Part shown: piece after piece, positions 10,721 to 19,672 of the stretch
How the letters are laid out: the number at the start of each line of letters is the position of its first letter
Numbering within the stretch: the first letter of the stretch is position 1
Notes under the pieces: generated by a model
Database searches by the model: none
Seen by the model: the letters and a program-made list of their open reading frames with translations, nothing else
What the model was told of the DNA's origin: nothing
Assembly: GCF_032405125.1 (NCBI RefSeq)
Contig: NC_091071.1
Span: forward strand, 169,468,001 to 169,532,000
Source of the DNA: Capricornis sumatraensis
Lineage: Eukaryota; Chordata; Mammalia; Artiodactyla; Bovidae
Direction of reading: 5' to 3'
Length of the DNA: 64,000 nt
Made by a program: the position numbers and the translations under genes

Positions 10721-12227
10721 TGAGCAAGGGGGAACCTGTGGCATCTGCTAATTGCGAGATTGTGCTGGGTGGCCCAGCGTGTGAAGCGTTGGCATACATC
10801 TCCTTGTACTTCTTTGTTCCTTTGCCTGCTCCCAAGCTTTTTGTTCCTTTCTGATGTTTGAGGTTGAAGATTCCTCAAGGGTAAAAGTGGTTTAGGTGTT
10901 TTCTGCTCTAGGAAAGGACTGTACTTAAAAAGAAGAGGGAAAGGAGCAAAGGAGGGAGAGAGGATGGAAAGAAGAAAGAAAGAACTGAGAAGTGGGACAC
11001 AGTGACTGAGTCAGCTTACAGGTGGCCAGCTCAGCCCTGGGCAGAGTCACAGAACTTACTACACTCCCACCTCCCCATCCCCGCCACAATCCCTCCGAGC
11101 AGCAGATAGAAAGGCTAAACTATTGTCGACCCCCAGGAGCCAAGGACCTCTCTCAATGCCAGATGCTGTCACTCAGTCTTGAATGCCAGTCTCTCCTGTT
11201 TACCTGGCTGCTGTTATGTCTCTCCCAGGTCAGCATTGATTGCCTGTCCCACGACCTCCCCCAACATTGTAGACTCACTCCATTAAAACGACATTGTTGT
11301 TTAACCACTTGACTTTGCCAATAGGCTGTGGGTTCCATAACGACCGCCATGGGAATTATTTTGTAGTTGAATTCCCAGTGTTTAACAAGTGTCCAGCATG
11401 TAGTAGATACTAAATATAATTTTTATATTAAAAATTAAATGAATACATTTTAGAAGTATGAAACTGGAATCCATAGAATATGCAGCAGTGCATATTTGAA
11501 AATAGTGGAATAACCCTGGGTCATCCCCAATGGTCCTGGCAAGACCCACCACCCACAACCTGTTCCACGTTGAGGAGGGAGCTAACAGGTAGCTGAACCA
11601 CTGCAATTCAAGACTGTGGGAACAGGAGTTCTGAAGTAAAGTCCTTGCGCAGCACAAACCTGTTTGTGTGACCTTGAGATAGTTATTCCCAATTCCCTGC
11701 TTTTGTTACTTTGGTTATAAAATTAAGCTTATGGTGTATGAACCTATTTACCAGAAATATCATGAGATTTAATGAGTAAATAATTATAAAGTGCTCCATA
11801 AATAGTTGTGCAATTATAAATAATTGTTAAATAATCTCATGTAAAATTCCATAGAAAAAAAAATTTTTTTTAATGTTTCTGACACAGGTGGTTAGAAAGC
11901 TACTTAGACAGATCTCCTGTACTTTTCAGGGCTTCTCTGGACCCTGCCTTTCCTGAGTTTTGTTTGTTCAGGTCTTGAGATTCTGTGAGGCAATAGCCTG
12001 TTCTTCCAGTAAATTACTGTTTTTCTCCTCCATAAGCCAGCCAGTGCTGGTTTCTGTTACTTGTAAACAAAAAAGATTTTAACTAATGCAATAAACCAGT
12101 GTAGCATTTTCCAAATTGTATTCTGTGGAATGCAATGTTCGAAAATGCTAATATGTTTTCTACAGAATAATTCTTAATACATTTTTTAAAAAGTCCTAAA
12201 ATAGCATTCATATTAAGAACTCTATTA
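10721..12227. other. Intergenic, little recognisable
   Basis: Mostly unique-looking DNA. A TGACTGAGTCAGC string near 11,003 resembles an AP-1/MAF site. A 130-base AT-rich stretch lies near 11,750-11,870. No gene is supported; the short open frames have no known domains. Confidence 0.4.
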
Positions 12228-12350
12228 GAGACTTTCCTGGTGCTCCAGTGGCTGAGACTTTATGCTCCAAAGCAGGGGGCCCGGGTTCTATCCCTGGTCA
12301 GGGATCTAGACGCAACATGCTGCAACTAAGACCTTGCACAACCAAATAGA
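12228..12350 (+). repeat. CHR-type SINE, short
   Basis: Head 'gactttcctggtgctccagtgg', then a shortened tRNA-like body ending near 'gcacaaccaaata'. Confidence 0.65.
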
Positions 12351-12489
12351 TATAATATTTAAAATATTAAATATATAGTTATCTTCATTGTACTTAATAA
12401 TCTGCCTATGTTGACACATATGTTGCCTATGTCTGATGATTGTTAAAAGTGCCCTGTGCTCAAGAATGTCAGCAAATTTCATTAGAATT

Positions 12490-12650
12490 TAGAATGGTCC
12501 TCAAACTTCAGGGCACATCAGAATCACCTGGGGGAGCTTGTTTAATGACATTGCTGGATTCCACCCTCAGTTTCAGCAGGTCTGGGATGTGGCCTGGGAA
12601 TCTGCGGTTCTAACAAGTTCCCAGGTGATGCTGCTGCTGCTGCTTTGTGG
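12490..12650 (+). mobile_element. MER5A-like hAT-Charlie MITE
   Basis: The core 'catcagaatcacctgggggagcttgtttaa' and the end 'taacaagttcccaggtgatgctg' match the familiar MER5A nonautonomous DNA transposon. Confidence 0.7.
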
Positions 12651-13261
12651 CTTCTTTAAGAATCCCTTGCTGTAGTATTTCTCAAATTCTAAGAACCACC
12701 TGAGTGTGCTTCTGGGTCTTTGGTTAATCTCATGGCCTGTGTTGTGTCTGTGGTAACTGGTTCATATCACATAAATTACCTTAGGATTTTAACATATATT
12801 TGTTTAAAAGTTTTAAAGTATTTTAAAACATAGTTATATCTTTCCATTACTATGATAGGAAAACTAACCACAGGTATGTCCTAACAAAAAGATCATGAGT
12901 TACCATTTTCATAAAGCTCAGGTAGTTTTAAATTAGGCAGCTCCAAAAACTTTTTTAAGAGTTGAAACTCAGTTTTAACCACTGGAGTTACACTGCAGGG
13001 GTTTCAGGTTGATCCCTCAAGGGGAAGTTCCACATGTTGCCAGGTGAGGCAAAGAAAAAAAAAAAATTGAACTCATGATTCCTTGTCTTCACTTTAAAGT
13101 TTCAACTCTTTGATTCAATCATCATTAGACTGATTTTCATTTAAAACATAGGACAAGAGTAGATGATACACTGCTGTTGAGGAATCAACTTAGGAACATC
13201 ATTCCCAATAAGGAAAGTATTGATTATAAAAAGTCACAAAACACTATAATCTTCAATTTTT
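12651..13261. other. Intergenic, AT-rich
   Basis: No gene was seen. About 12,970-13,060 looks like a worn tRNA-derived SINE; the rest has no recognisable content. Confidence 0.4.
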
Positions 13262-13378
13262 TTTTTCTTTGCCTGTTTGGCCTTGGGACATGTGGGATCT
13301 TATTTCCAGGAATCAAACTCCAGGCCCATGGCAGTGAAAGCAGAGTCCTAACCACTGGACCACCAGAGAATTCCCAAG
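13262..13378 (-). repeat. CHR-type SINE (antisense)
   Basis: In antisense it ends 'accactggaccaccagagaattccc', which is the SINE head. The body is short. Confidence 0.7.
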
Positions 13379-14137
13379 ATATTGTGTGCCATTTTTTTTT
13401 TTGTCACAAAAGTCCAAAATGGGAGATGTTACGTGTTCCTCAACCAGTTTTTAAAATTTCAAATTTTGCAGTGTTTTAAAATTTTAAAAAGGTATGTGAG
13501 TTAATATGACCATTTCTTGTACCTCATCTTTAACGTCATTTTGTTGCTGGCCACTAGAATCTCAGCACTCATACCTCAAGAGTATCTAGAAATAAACTTT
13601 CCATCAGCAGCACTATGGGTGAGTTTTGGAAACAGCCATCAAGCGTCTGGTCTGCAAGGACAGGGTCAACGACTTGTCCGAGATGTTATCACTCAATGGT
13701 CCTAAGGCCTTTTGTGTAAACAAAAAGTCATCTGTCTTAAAACAAATGACATCACAATTCTGGGGCAAATGATCTACTATTGAACTGGTGAATTGAAAAT
13801 ATCTTGCCAATGGCCCATATGTCACTTGAAGTTGTTTTTTGCATTTTTGTCTATAAGAGTTACACAAATAGTTTGTGTAATAATCAAGGCCTTAAAGTCT
13901 AAAGCAAGAGGATGCTCGGCAAAGCAAAATGTCACTTCAGTGATAATTCTGATTCTGTGCTGTTAACAGATTAGGAGTCTAAACACCTGGATGCCAAGGT
14001 GACACGATTTCTAACTCCAGCCTTCTCAATCTGCATGAGGATAATTAGAACAAGGGTAATTAGTTCACACGGAGTTGTCTAATCCATTTTATAAATGCAA
14101 AATGGTATTACTGATGGTGCCCTGAATTACAACTTTT
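13379..14137. other. Intergenic, nothing recognised
   Basis: Unique-looking sequence with only short open frames. Confidence 0.4.
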
Positions 14138-14450
14138 AAAGTCCATCCTAAAAGGGATCAGTCCTGGGTGTTCATTGGAAGGACTGAGGTTGAAGCTGAA
14201 ACTCCAATACTTTCGCCACCTGATGTGAAGAGCTGACACATTGGAAAAGACCCTGATGCTGGGAAAGATTAAGGGCAGGAGGAGAAGGGGATGAAGAAGA
14301 GGATGAGATGGTTGGATGGCATCACCAACTCAATCAACACGAGTTTGGGTCAACTCCGGAAGTTGGCGATGGACAGGGAGGCCTGGTGTGCTGCGGTTCA
14401 TGGGGTCGCAAAGAGTCGGACACAACTGAACGACTAAACTGAACTGAAGC
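14138..14450 (+). mobile_element. BovB LINE 3' end
   Basis: A 5'-truncated BovB: 'gtcctgggtgttcattggaag' through the terminal 'gagtcggacacaactgaacgac' and the 'ctgaactgaa' tail. Confidence 0.85.
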
Positions 14451-14735
14451 AACCACTCCTGTTTTCCAGGCTGCTCTTGACCTTATACGTTGACATCTAT
14501 CCCTTAGGAAGCTCTCTCCGCTGCCTCTTGCCTAATGTCTGACGGGGAAAAGGGACTTTCTGTTCTCCCTGTCATGCTGTTTCCTGCCTCTGCTGCACAG
14601 CACTCATCACACTGTGCTTTGGCTCCAAGTTCCCTACTGCAGGTACCCTGTCTTCTGATTCATTTTAGTGGCCCAGTAGTGTGTCTCCTTACCCCTCTTC
14701 AGACAAAAACATTAGACACAGTTCACTAATGACAA
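14451..14735. other. Downstream flank of ATP5IF1
   Basis: Short intergenic sequence between the BovB end and the ATP5IF1 polyadenylation signal; no gene was seen. Confidence 0.4.
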
Positions 14736-14842
14736 TTTATTATAATATTTTGGAAGCACACAGATTGCTTTTGGTTAAACCAGAACTATGTCTACATAGA
14801 AGTGGGCAATAATAGGTGCCATTCTATGGAGAACTGGCGCAC
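14736..14842 (-). terminator. ATP5IF1: ATP5IF1 3' UTR with polyadenylation signal
   Basis: On the minus strand AATAAA lies at 14,741-14,736, about 100 bases after the stop codon. Cleavage is expected roughly 15-25 bases further left, near 14,715. The 3' UTR is short, as expected for this compact gene. Confidence 0.8.
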
Positions 14843-14993
14843 TTAGTCATCATCTTCACTCTGTTTTAGTTTCTTGATCGACTGCTTATGCCGCTCAATT
14901 TCTTTCTGCAGGCGCTCAATCTCCTTTGCATGATGAGAGATCTCATTTTCATGGTGTTTCTTCAAGGCAGCCAGCTGTTCTTTAGCACGAGCT
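14843..14993 (-). CDS. ATP5IF1: ATP5IF1 exon 3 (coding part)
   Basis: Acceptor CCTGTAG. It completes the split Arg codon, then encodes the His-rich region and the C-terminal coiled coil, ending at TAA (14,843-14,845). Confidence 0.96.
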
Positions 14994-16730
14994 CTACAGG
15001 ACAGAGTGCCTCTTGGTTTAATCCCAATTCTTCACCCCAAAGAGATCTCTAAGCACCTGAAACACCTAAGGCAAAAAGGCATCCCAACCCCACAGGAGTC
15101 TGGCTCACCATCCTCTTCTACCCTCTTCAAGCCCCACTATGAACAACGACTCCATCCTAAGATACAACATTTACAGGAGATGGCCAAAAATGATTCCATT
15201 GTCCTGGTGCTAGTGCCTGAAATTCCTGCGCTAATGAAGGAGTCCTTTCAGATTCAGTAGAAAACTCCAGAGAGGTGTGACTTAAGTCCCTACCTGAAGG
15301 ACTTATGAGAGAAACAACCCAGAGAACAGAATTCCTTTCTGGGGGGGAAAAGAGCAAAAGGAGGTGGGGATATATAAAGGTGCATAGTTAAAGGACAAAT
15401 ATATGTGTCCTACCACAGTTTATCTAGGGCTGTCTTTGCCTGAGGACTGCAAGGCCCTCTGTAAAGGCCAAAATGAAGGGGAGGAAAAATAAAAGTGGTC
15501 TCTTGAGTCCAATTTAGGTCTCAAGAACGGATGATTCAAATGTTGGCTTGGCTATATACAGGCTTCTGTTTTCCATAAATGTAAAATGTGGGAGACCAAT
15601 TAGATGGTCTCTAAGGGCTGCACCTTATCTCTCTGGTATGACAGGTGCCATGGCGATAATCCTTAATCGTGAGCAAGAGAGGGCAGAAACGATAGGCCAA
15701 GGAGAGCAGAAGATAGATTAGTTCCACGCTGCTCCCCACTGTGGATACAAGTCAGTATAAGATAACTCGAGGCTGGTAAACAGGGTAGACAGGCCCAGCC
15801 CAATCCATGCTCCTAAAGGCTGGGCTGGGCTGGGCTGAGCGGGCCAAGTCTCCAAGAAAAGGGGGGATAGGTGTCCAAACCACGTGCAGCTGCCACATGC
15901 TCCTACGATCCTACTAGCTGACGCGAGCTGCAGAAGCAGAAGGGTCTAGAAATGGCTGAGGGTCTGAAGGATCAGGGAATTCATCCTTGCGGGGCTGGCA
16001 AGCTAAGGCCTGGGATGAGGGCTGAGAGAGTCAGGCTCAGTGAGTCTGCAGATAGTGGAACCGTCGGATCTAGATGCTCTGGGAGGAATCTGGGGGGCAT
16101 TCTGCACGATGCGGGTAGAACTCCATGGGTGGAGACGGTAGATAAGTCAGGAAGAGATAAGTCGAGGTCTGCAGACCCGCAGGTGGAAATGACTTGGATA
16201 TGGGGGCCGTGGGATTCGGCAGGCCACCGGGAGCCCACAGGTGGCGACAGTAGGGCCCTCAAGCACTGGGTGTTAACAGGTTCAGGGGCCTGTTAGGTCT
16301 TTCTGGGAGGGTGAGATGGGGTGGGGTGGGGTCGGGTGTGGATGGGACGCCGCAGGACGCCAGGGAGGGATGCGTGGGGGCAACTGACAATTGAAGAGGG
16401 GCTGGAAGGCCGTGAAGGATCTAGGGCTGGACTCGGGGTCCCCAGGGCCTCACCGGAAGTATCGCTCCTCTTCGGCCTGCTCTCTTTTTCCGAAGGCCCC
16501 ACCGGCGTCCCGGACCGCGCCCGCACTGGACCTAACACTATCTCCCTGCGGAGAGAGACGGGGGCATTGGTACAGACGCGGGCGGGAGCGAGAGGAGGAA
16601 TCCGCGCTCAGGGCTGGGGCAGCGGACCCTGCCGCTGGCGTACCGATTCCGAGCCAAAGCCTCGGCCTTGCATTGCCCAGACGCTCCAGACGGCCTGCCG
16701 GGTGCGCGCCGCCAACGCCGTGGCTGCCAT
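14843..16730 (-). CDS. ATP5IF1: ATP5IF1, mitochondrial F1-ATPase inhibitor IF1 (complete, 3 exons)
   Basis: Coding exons are 16,644-16,730, 16,454-16,545 and 14,843-14,993 on the minus strand. They join without frame error to 109 codons plus stop, the length of the bovine precursor. IF1 is a small matrix protein that, when pH falls, inserts into a catalytic interface of F1 and blocks ATP hydrolysis by ATP synthase. Residues 1-25 form a basic, Ala/Arg-rich mitochondrial presequence, and the mature chain starts at GSES. The inhibitory segment (AGGAFGKREQAEEERYFR) is encoded by exon 2. Exon 3 encodes the His-rich switch and the long coiled coil (KKHH, then EIERLQKEIERHKQ) that lets IF1 dimerise, ending EDDD. 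Introns have GT-AG ends. From memory, the mature bovine protein reads GDNVRSS where this has GDSVRSS, a conservative change that may reflect another ruminant species or an allele. Confidence 0.97.
14994..16453 (-). other. ATP5IF1: ATP5IF1 intron 2
   Basis: A 1.46-kb intron. On the + strand it carries a short GGGCT tandem run near 15,815-15,840 and a GGGGT-type G-run cluster near 16,316-16,335. No further exon or repeat was recognised; human ATP5IF1 has intron-retaining isoforms that could use this DNA. Confidence 0.7.
16454..16545 (-). CDS. ATP5IF1: ATP5IF1 exon 2
   Basis: 92 bases with a CTCCGCAG acceptor and a GTGAGG donor. It encodes the minimal inhibitory region up to EEERYF and two bases of the next Arg codon. 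Confidence 0.96.
16644..16730 (-). CDS. ATP5IF1: ATP5IF1 exon 1 (coding part)
   Basis: 29 codons from ATG (16,728-16,730, context GCAATGG) through GSES; the donor is GTACGC. It encodes the mitochondrial presequence and the first mature residues. It ends in phase 0. Confidence 0.96.
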
Positions 16731-16960
16731 TGCTGTCAGTGAAGCACCCCTCCAGTGACCTGAAGTTCAGCTTCTCCTTAGGCGCAGCTTCTCCGCAGGC
16801 GCTAACTGACCGCTGGCCAGGCAGCCAATCGTTTCGCTGGAGAGGCGGGATGAAGCCAGGGGTAGCGAATCATTCGAGGGAGAGGCGGGGTTCCTGTAGT
16901 TTGTGACGAATCCAGCAAAGGGGCGGGCTCATTCTTAGCCAACCCCTAGCAAGGGCTCCA
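16731..16960 (-). promoter_or_regulatory. ATP5IF1: ATP5IF1 promoter with triplicated CCAAT/GC-box module
   Basis: This CpG-rich region upstream of the minus-strand ATG shows a module repeated three times. CCAATC or CGAATC stands at 16,825, 16,866 and 16,907 (41 bases apart each), followed by GGCGGG at 16,844, 16,884 and 16,922. Only the first copy keeps a true CCAAT box. No TATA box was seen. The transcription start is probably near 16,760-16,790. Confidence 0.7.
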
Positions 16961-17935
16961 GGGTCAAAGGACTGCAGAAAAATAATGGAGGAGATTGGGG
17001 AAAAGGTGGAACAGAGAGGCTGTAGCCAAGGTTTCGGCTCTTGGATCTATCAGAACTAGGCGTGGCGTCCACCCCCACCTCACCATTCCTACTCTCACGT
17101 TATTGTTAAACACCCAAAGGAAGCCTTCATTTTTCTGGACTACTATCATCAATAAGATGGGTAATAAGGGGGCGGGGGGCGGCTCTGTCCATGATGCTGA
17201 CGTCCAGGGTGCCCTTACTTAGTCATTTAGAGTTGTGAGGATTTTTTTCTTTTTTTTGATGTATGAATCTATGGGTTTTTTTTTGCTGTTGTTGCACTGA
17301 CCTTTCACTCTCAAGTCTAAAACTTCAGCTCAGAGAAAACTTCTCTGCCCTCCGTCATTCTATCAATAGCTCACTGTTTTGTTCTTTTTGTGCCTTCGAG
17401 TTTATGAAGTTGTCATTACTGAATTAATATTTGCGAGATGCATTGATGTGTTATCAAAAATGGACATGATAACAGGACTTTTGCAGTGTGGTGCAATCAA
17501 GTTGAAACGAGCATAGGTAGGCGTCTAGGGAAGACATTACCTTGGTCTTCCGTTAGCCATCTAACAAATGTCATCAAGATAATAGTAGTTCATAGCCTTT
17601 GCCTATGTCGTTTTCTCCCACTGGGTCCAGTTTTTTTCTCCTTTAGTTGAGAGAGTTGGGCCAGATCTCATTCATGATTATAAAAATATCTTCTTTGCTT
17701 TCTGTGACTTTGTTGAAGTGTTTTTAGTGATCACCTTTTCGCTGGAAAAATACTAGCCCTGGTTTGTATGACTTATATGGGAGGAAATGGCTGTGGGGCA
17801 CATTTTCAAATGTTCATTTCACAAAACTTGAAAAAGCATGAAAGCAGAAGGCTAGAAATAATAATCACGCATAAGCCCACTACTTAGTGATAACTGTGTG
17901 TGTCTCTAGATACTTCAGTGCCATTCCTGTTTCAG
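16961..17935. other. Divergent spacer, ATP5IF1 side
   Basis: Unique-looking DNA between the ATP5IF1 promoter and the SINEs. Poly-T tracts lie near 17,245-17,285. No gene was recognised. Confidence 0.4.
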
Positions 17936-18148
17936 AGGGCTTCCCTGGTGGCTCAGATGGTAAAGAGTCCACCTGTAATGCAGGATCCCTACATTGATCC
18001 CTGGGTTGGGAAGATCCCCTGGAGGAGGGTCTGGCAACCCATTGCAGTATTCTTGCCTGGAGAATCTCCATGGACAGAGGAGGCCGGTGGTCTATAGTCC
18101 CTGGGGTTGCAAAGAGTCAGATGAGACTAAGTGACTAAGCACACAGCA
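17936..18148 (+). repeat. Bov-tA SINE
   Basis: Full-length, from 'gggcttccctggtggctcag' to 'gagactaagtgactaagc'. Confidence 0.87.
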
Positions 18149-18221
18149 CAGCATCTGTTTCAGAAACTCTGCTTCTGGTTCTCAGATAATGTTTTTTGAT
18201 TATCTCCTGGGTGGGCATCCA

Positions 18222-19195
18222 GTGGAAGGTCTTGGTGAGTTTGTGCAAAAGATCCATAGAGGCATTAGGGTGGCTGCAATTTAAAAAAAATGGAAAACAA
18301 CAAGCATTGGTGAGGATGTAGATAAATTGTAACCCTCCTACATTGCTAGTGGGATTGTAAAATGGTTCAGCCACTTCGAAAAACAGCTTGGCAGTTGCTC
18401 AAAAGGTTAAGTATGGAATTATCATATGACTCAGCAATTTCAGGGAGAAGGCAATGGCACCCCACTCCAGTACTCTTGCCTGGAATATCCCATGGGTGGA
18501 GGAGCTTCGTGGGCTGCAGTCCATGGGGTCGCTAAGAATCGGACACGGCTGAGCGACTTCACTTTCACTTTTCACTTTCATGCATTGAAGAAGGAAGTGG
18601 CAACCCACTCCTGTGTTCTTGCCTGGAGAATCCCAGGGATGGGGCAGCCTGGTGGGCAGCCGTCTATGGGGTTGCACAGAGTCAGACACCACTGAAGCGA
18701 CTTAGCAGCAGCAGCAGCAGCAGCAATTTCATTTCTAGGTACATACCTCCCCCCAGTAGAAAACTGGTACTCACACCTTCATAGCAGAACCATTTTACAA
18801 TAGCCAAAAGATAGAAACAACCCAAATGTCCATCAACTGACAAGTGAATAAACGAATTGTGGTATACACGTATGATGGAATACTATTCAGCCGTAAAAGT
18901 GATGAAGTAATGATGTGTGCTATATTTCGAAAGAACCAGGGAAACATGCTAAGTGAAAGAAGCCAGACACAGAAGGTCACATGTTGTATGACTGCATTTA
19001 CATGAAACATCCAGCATAAGTAAGTCCATAGAGACATTGGCAAGTATGGGAAGAAACTGCTTATTAGGTACTAAGTGTCCTTTTGGGGCGATGCAACCGT
19101 TTTGAAACTAGACAGGTGGTGATTACACAATACTGGGAATATACTAAAGACCACTGAATTGTTCACTTTAAAATGGTTAACTGTATGGCATCTGT
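18222..19195 (+). mobile_element. L1 LINE 3' end, split by a BOV-A2
   Basis: L1 ORF2 terminal region and 3' UTR ('acattgctagtgggattgtaaaatgg', 'gtccatcaactgacaagtg', 'ctgaattgttcactttaaaatgg'). It is interrupted at 18,443-18,721 by a BOV-A2 SINE and continues afterward in register. Confidence 0.82.
18443..18721 (+). repeat. BOV-A2 SINE inserted in L1
   Basis: A complete dimer ending in (AGC)n. AGCAATTTCA occurs at both edges (18,433-18,442 and 18,722-18,731), a ten-base target-site duplication showing that the SINE is younger than the L1. Confidence 0.88.
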
Positions 19196-19450
19196 GCATG
19201 CGTGCTAAATCACTTCAGTCTCCGACTCTTTGCGACCGTATGGGCTGTAGCCTCAGTCGTGTTGTACTCTTCGTAACTGTAGGCCGCCAGGCTCCTCTGT
19301 CCATGGGATTCTCCAGGCAAGCATGCTGGAGTGGGTTGCCAGGCCTTCCTCCAGAGGATCTTCTCAACCCAGGGATTGAACCCCTGTCTCATTATGTCTC
19401 CTGCTGCTGGTGGGTTCTTTACCACTATCGGCACCTGGGGAACCCCAATT
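19196..19450 (-). repeat. Bov-tA SINE beside the DNAJC8 promoter (antisense)
   Basis: An antisense Bov-tA whose head lies at about 19,450 ('cacctggggaacccc' on the + strand), roughly 145 bases upstream of the DNAJC8 start codon. It forms the boundary between repeat and CpG island. Confidence 0.8.
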
Positions 19451-19594
19451 TAAAAGTTTATTTAAAGGTATCTGGCTGGGCGGCGACCCCTTTAAGAGAC
19501 GCAAGGAACGGGCCGGGGTTAGAGAGGCGGGCCTGTAAGAATCACGTGAGGTGGCGCCTGCGCAGAAGAATCACGTGGTCGCTGGGCCGGGGAA
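19451..19594 (+). promoter_or_regulatory. DNAJC8: DNAJC8 core promoter and 5' UTR
   Basis: A short CpG-rich promoter. AAGAATCACGTG occurs twice (19,537-19,548 and 19,566-19,577), each containing a CACGTG E-box of the USF/MITF-TFE type. Between them GCGCCTGCGC (19,553-19,562) resembles an NRF1 site. A GC box (GAGGCGGG) lies near 19,523. No TATA box was seen. Confidence 0.7.
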
Positions 19595-19672
19595 ATGGCG
19601 GCTCCAGGAGAGAGCGGGGCTTCGGGTGGAGGTGGCAGCACGGAGGAAGCATTTATGACCTTCTACAGTGAG
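19595..19672 (+). CDS. DNAJC8: DNAJC8 exon 1 (coding part)
   Basis: 26 codons, MAAPGESGASGGGG and then STEEAFMTFYSE, with a GTAAAC donor. Encodes the flexible N-terminus. Confidence 0.97.

Noticed and set aside
15006..15260. 84-codon + strand frame in ATP5IF1 intron 2
   Set aside because: No similarity recognised and antisense to a well-defined gene.
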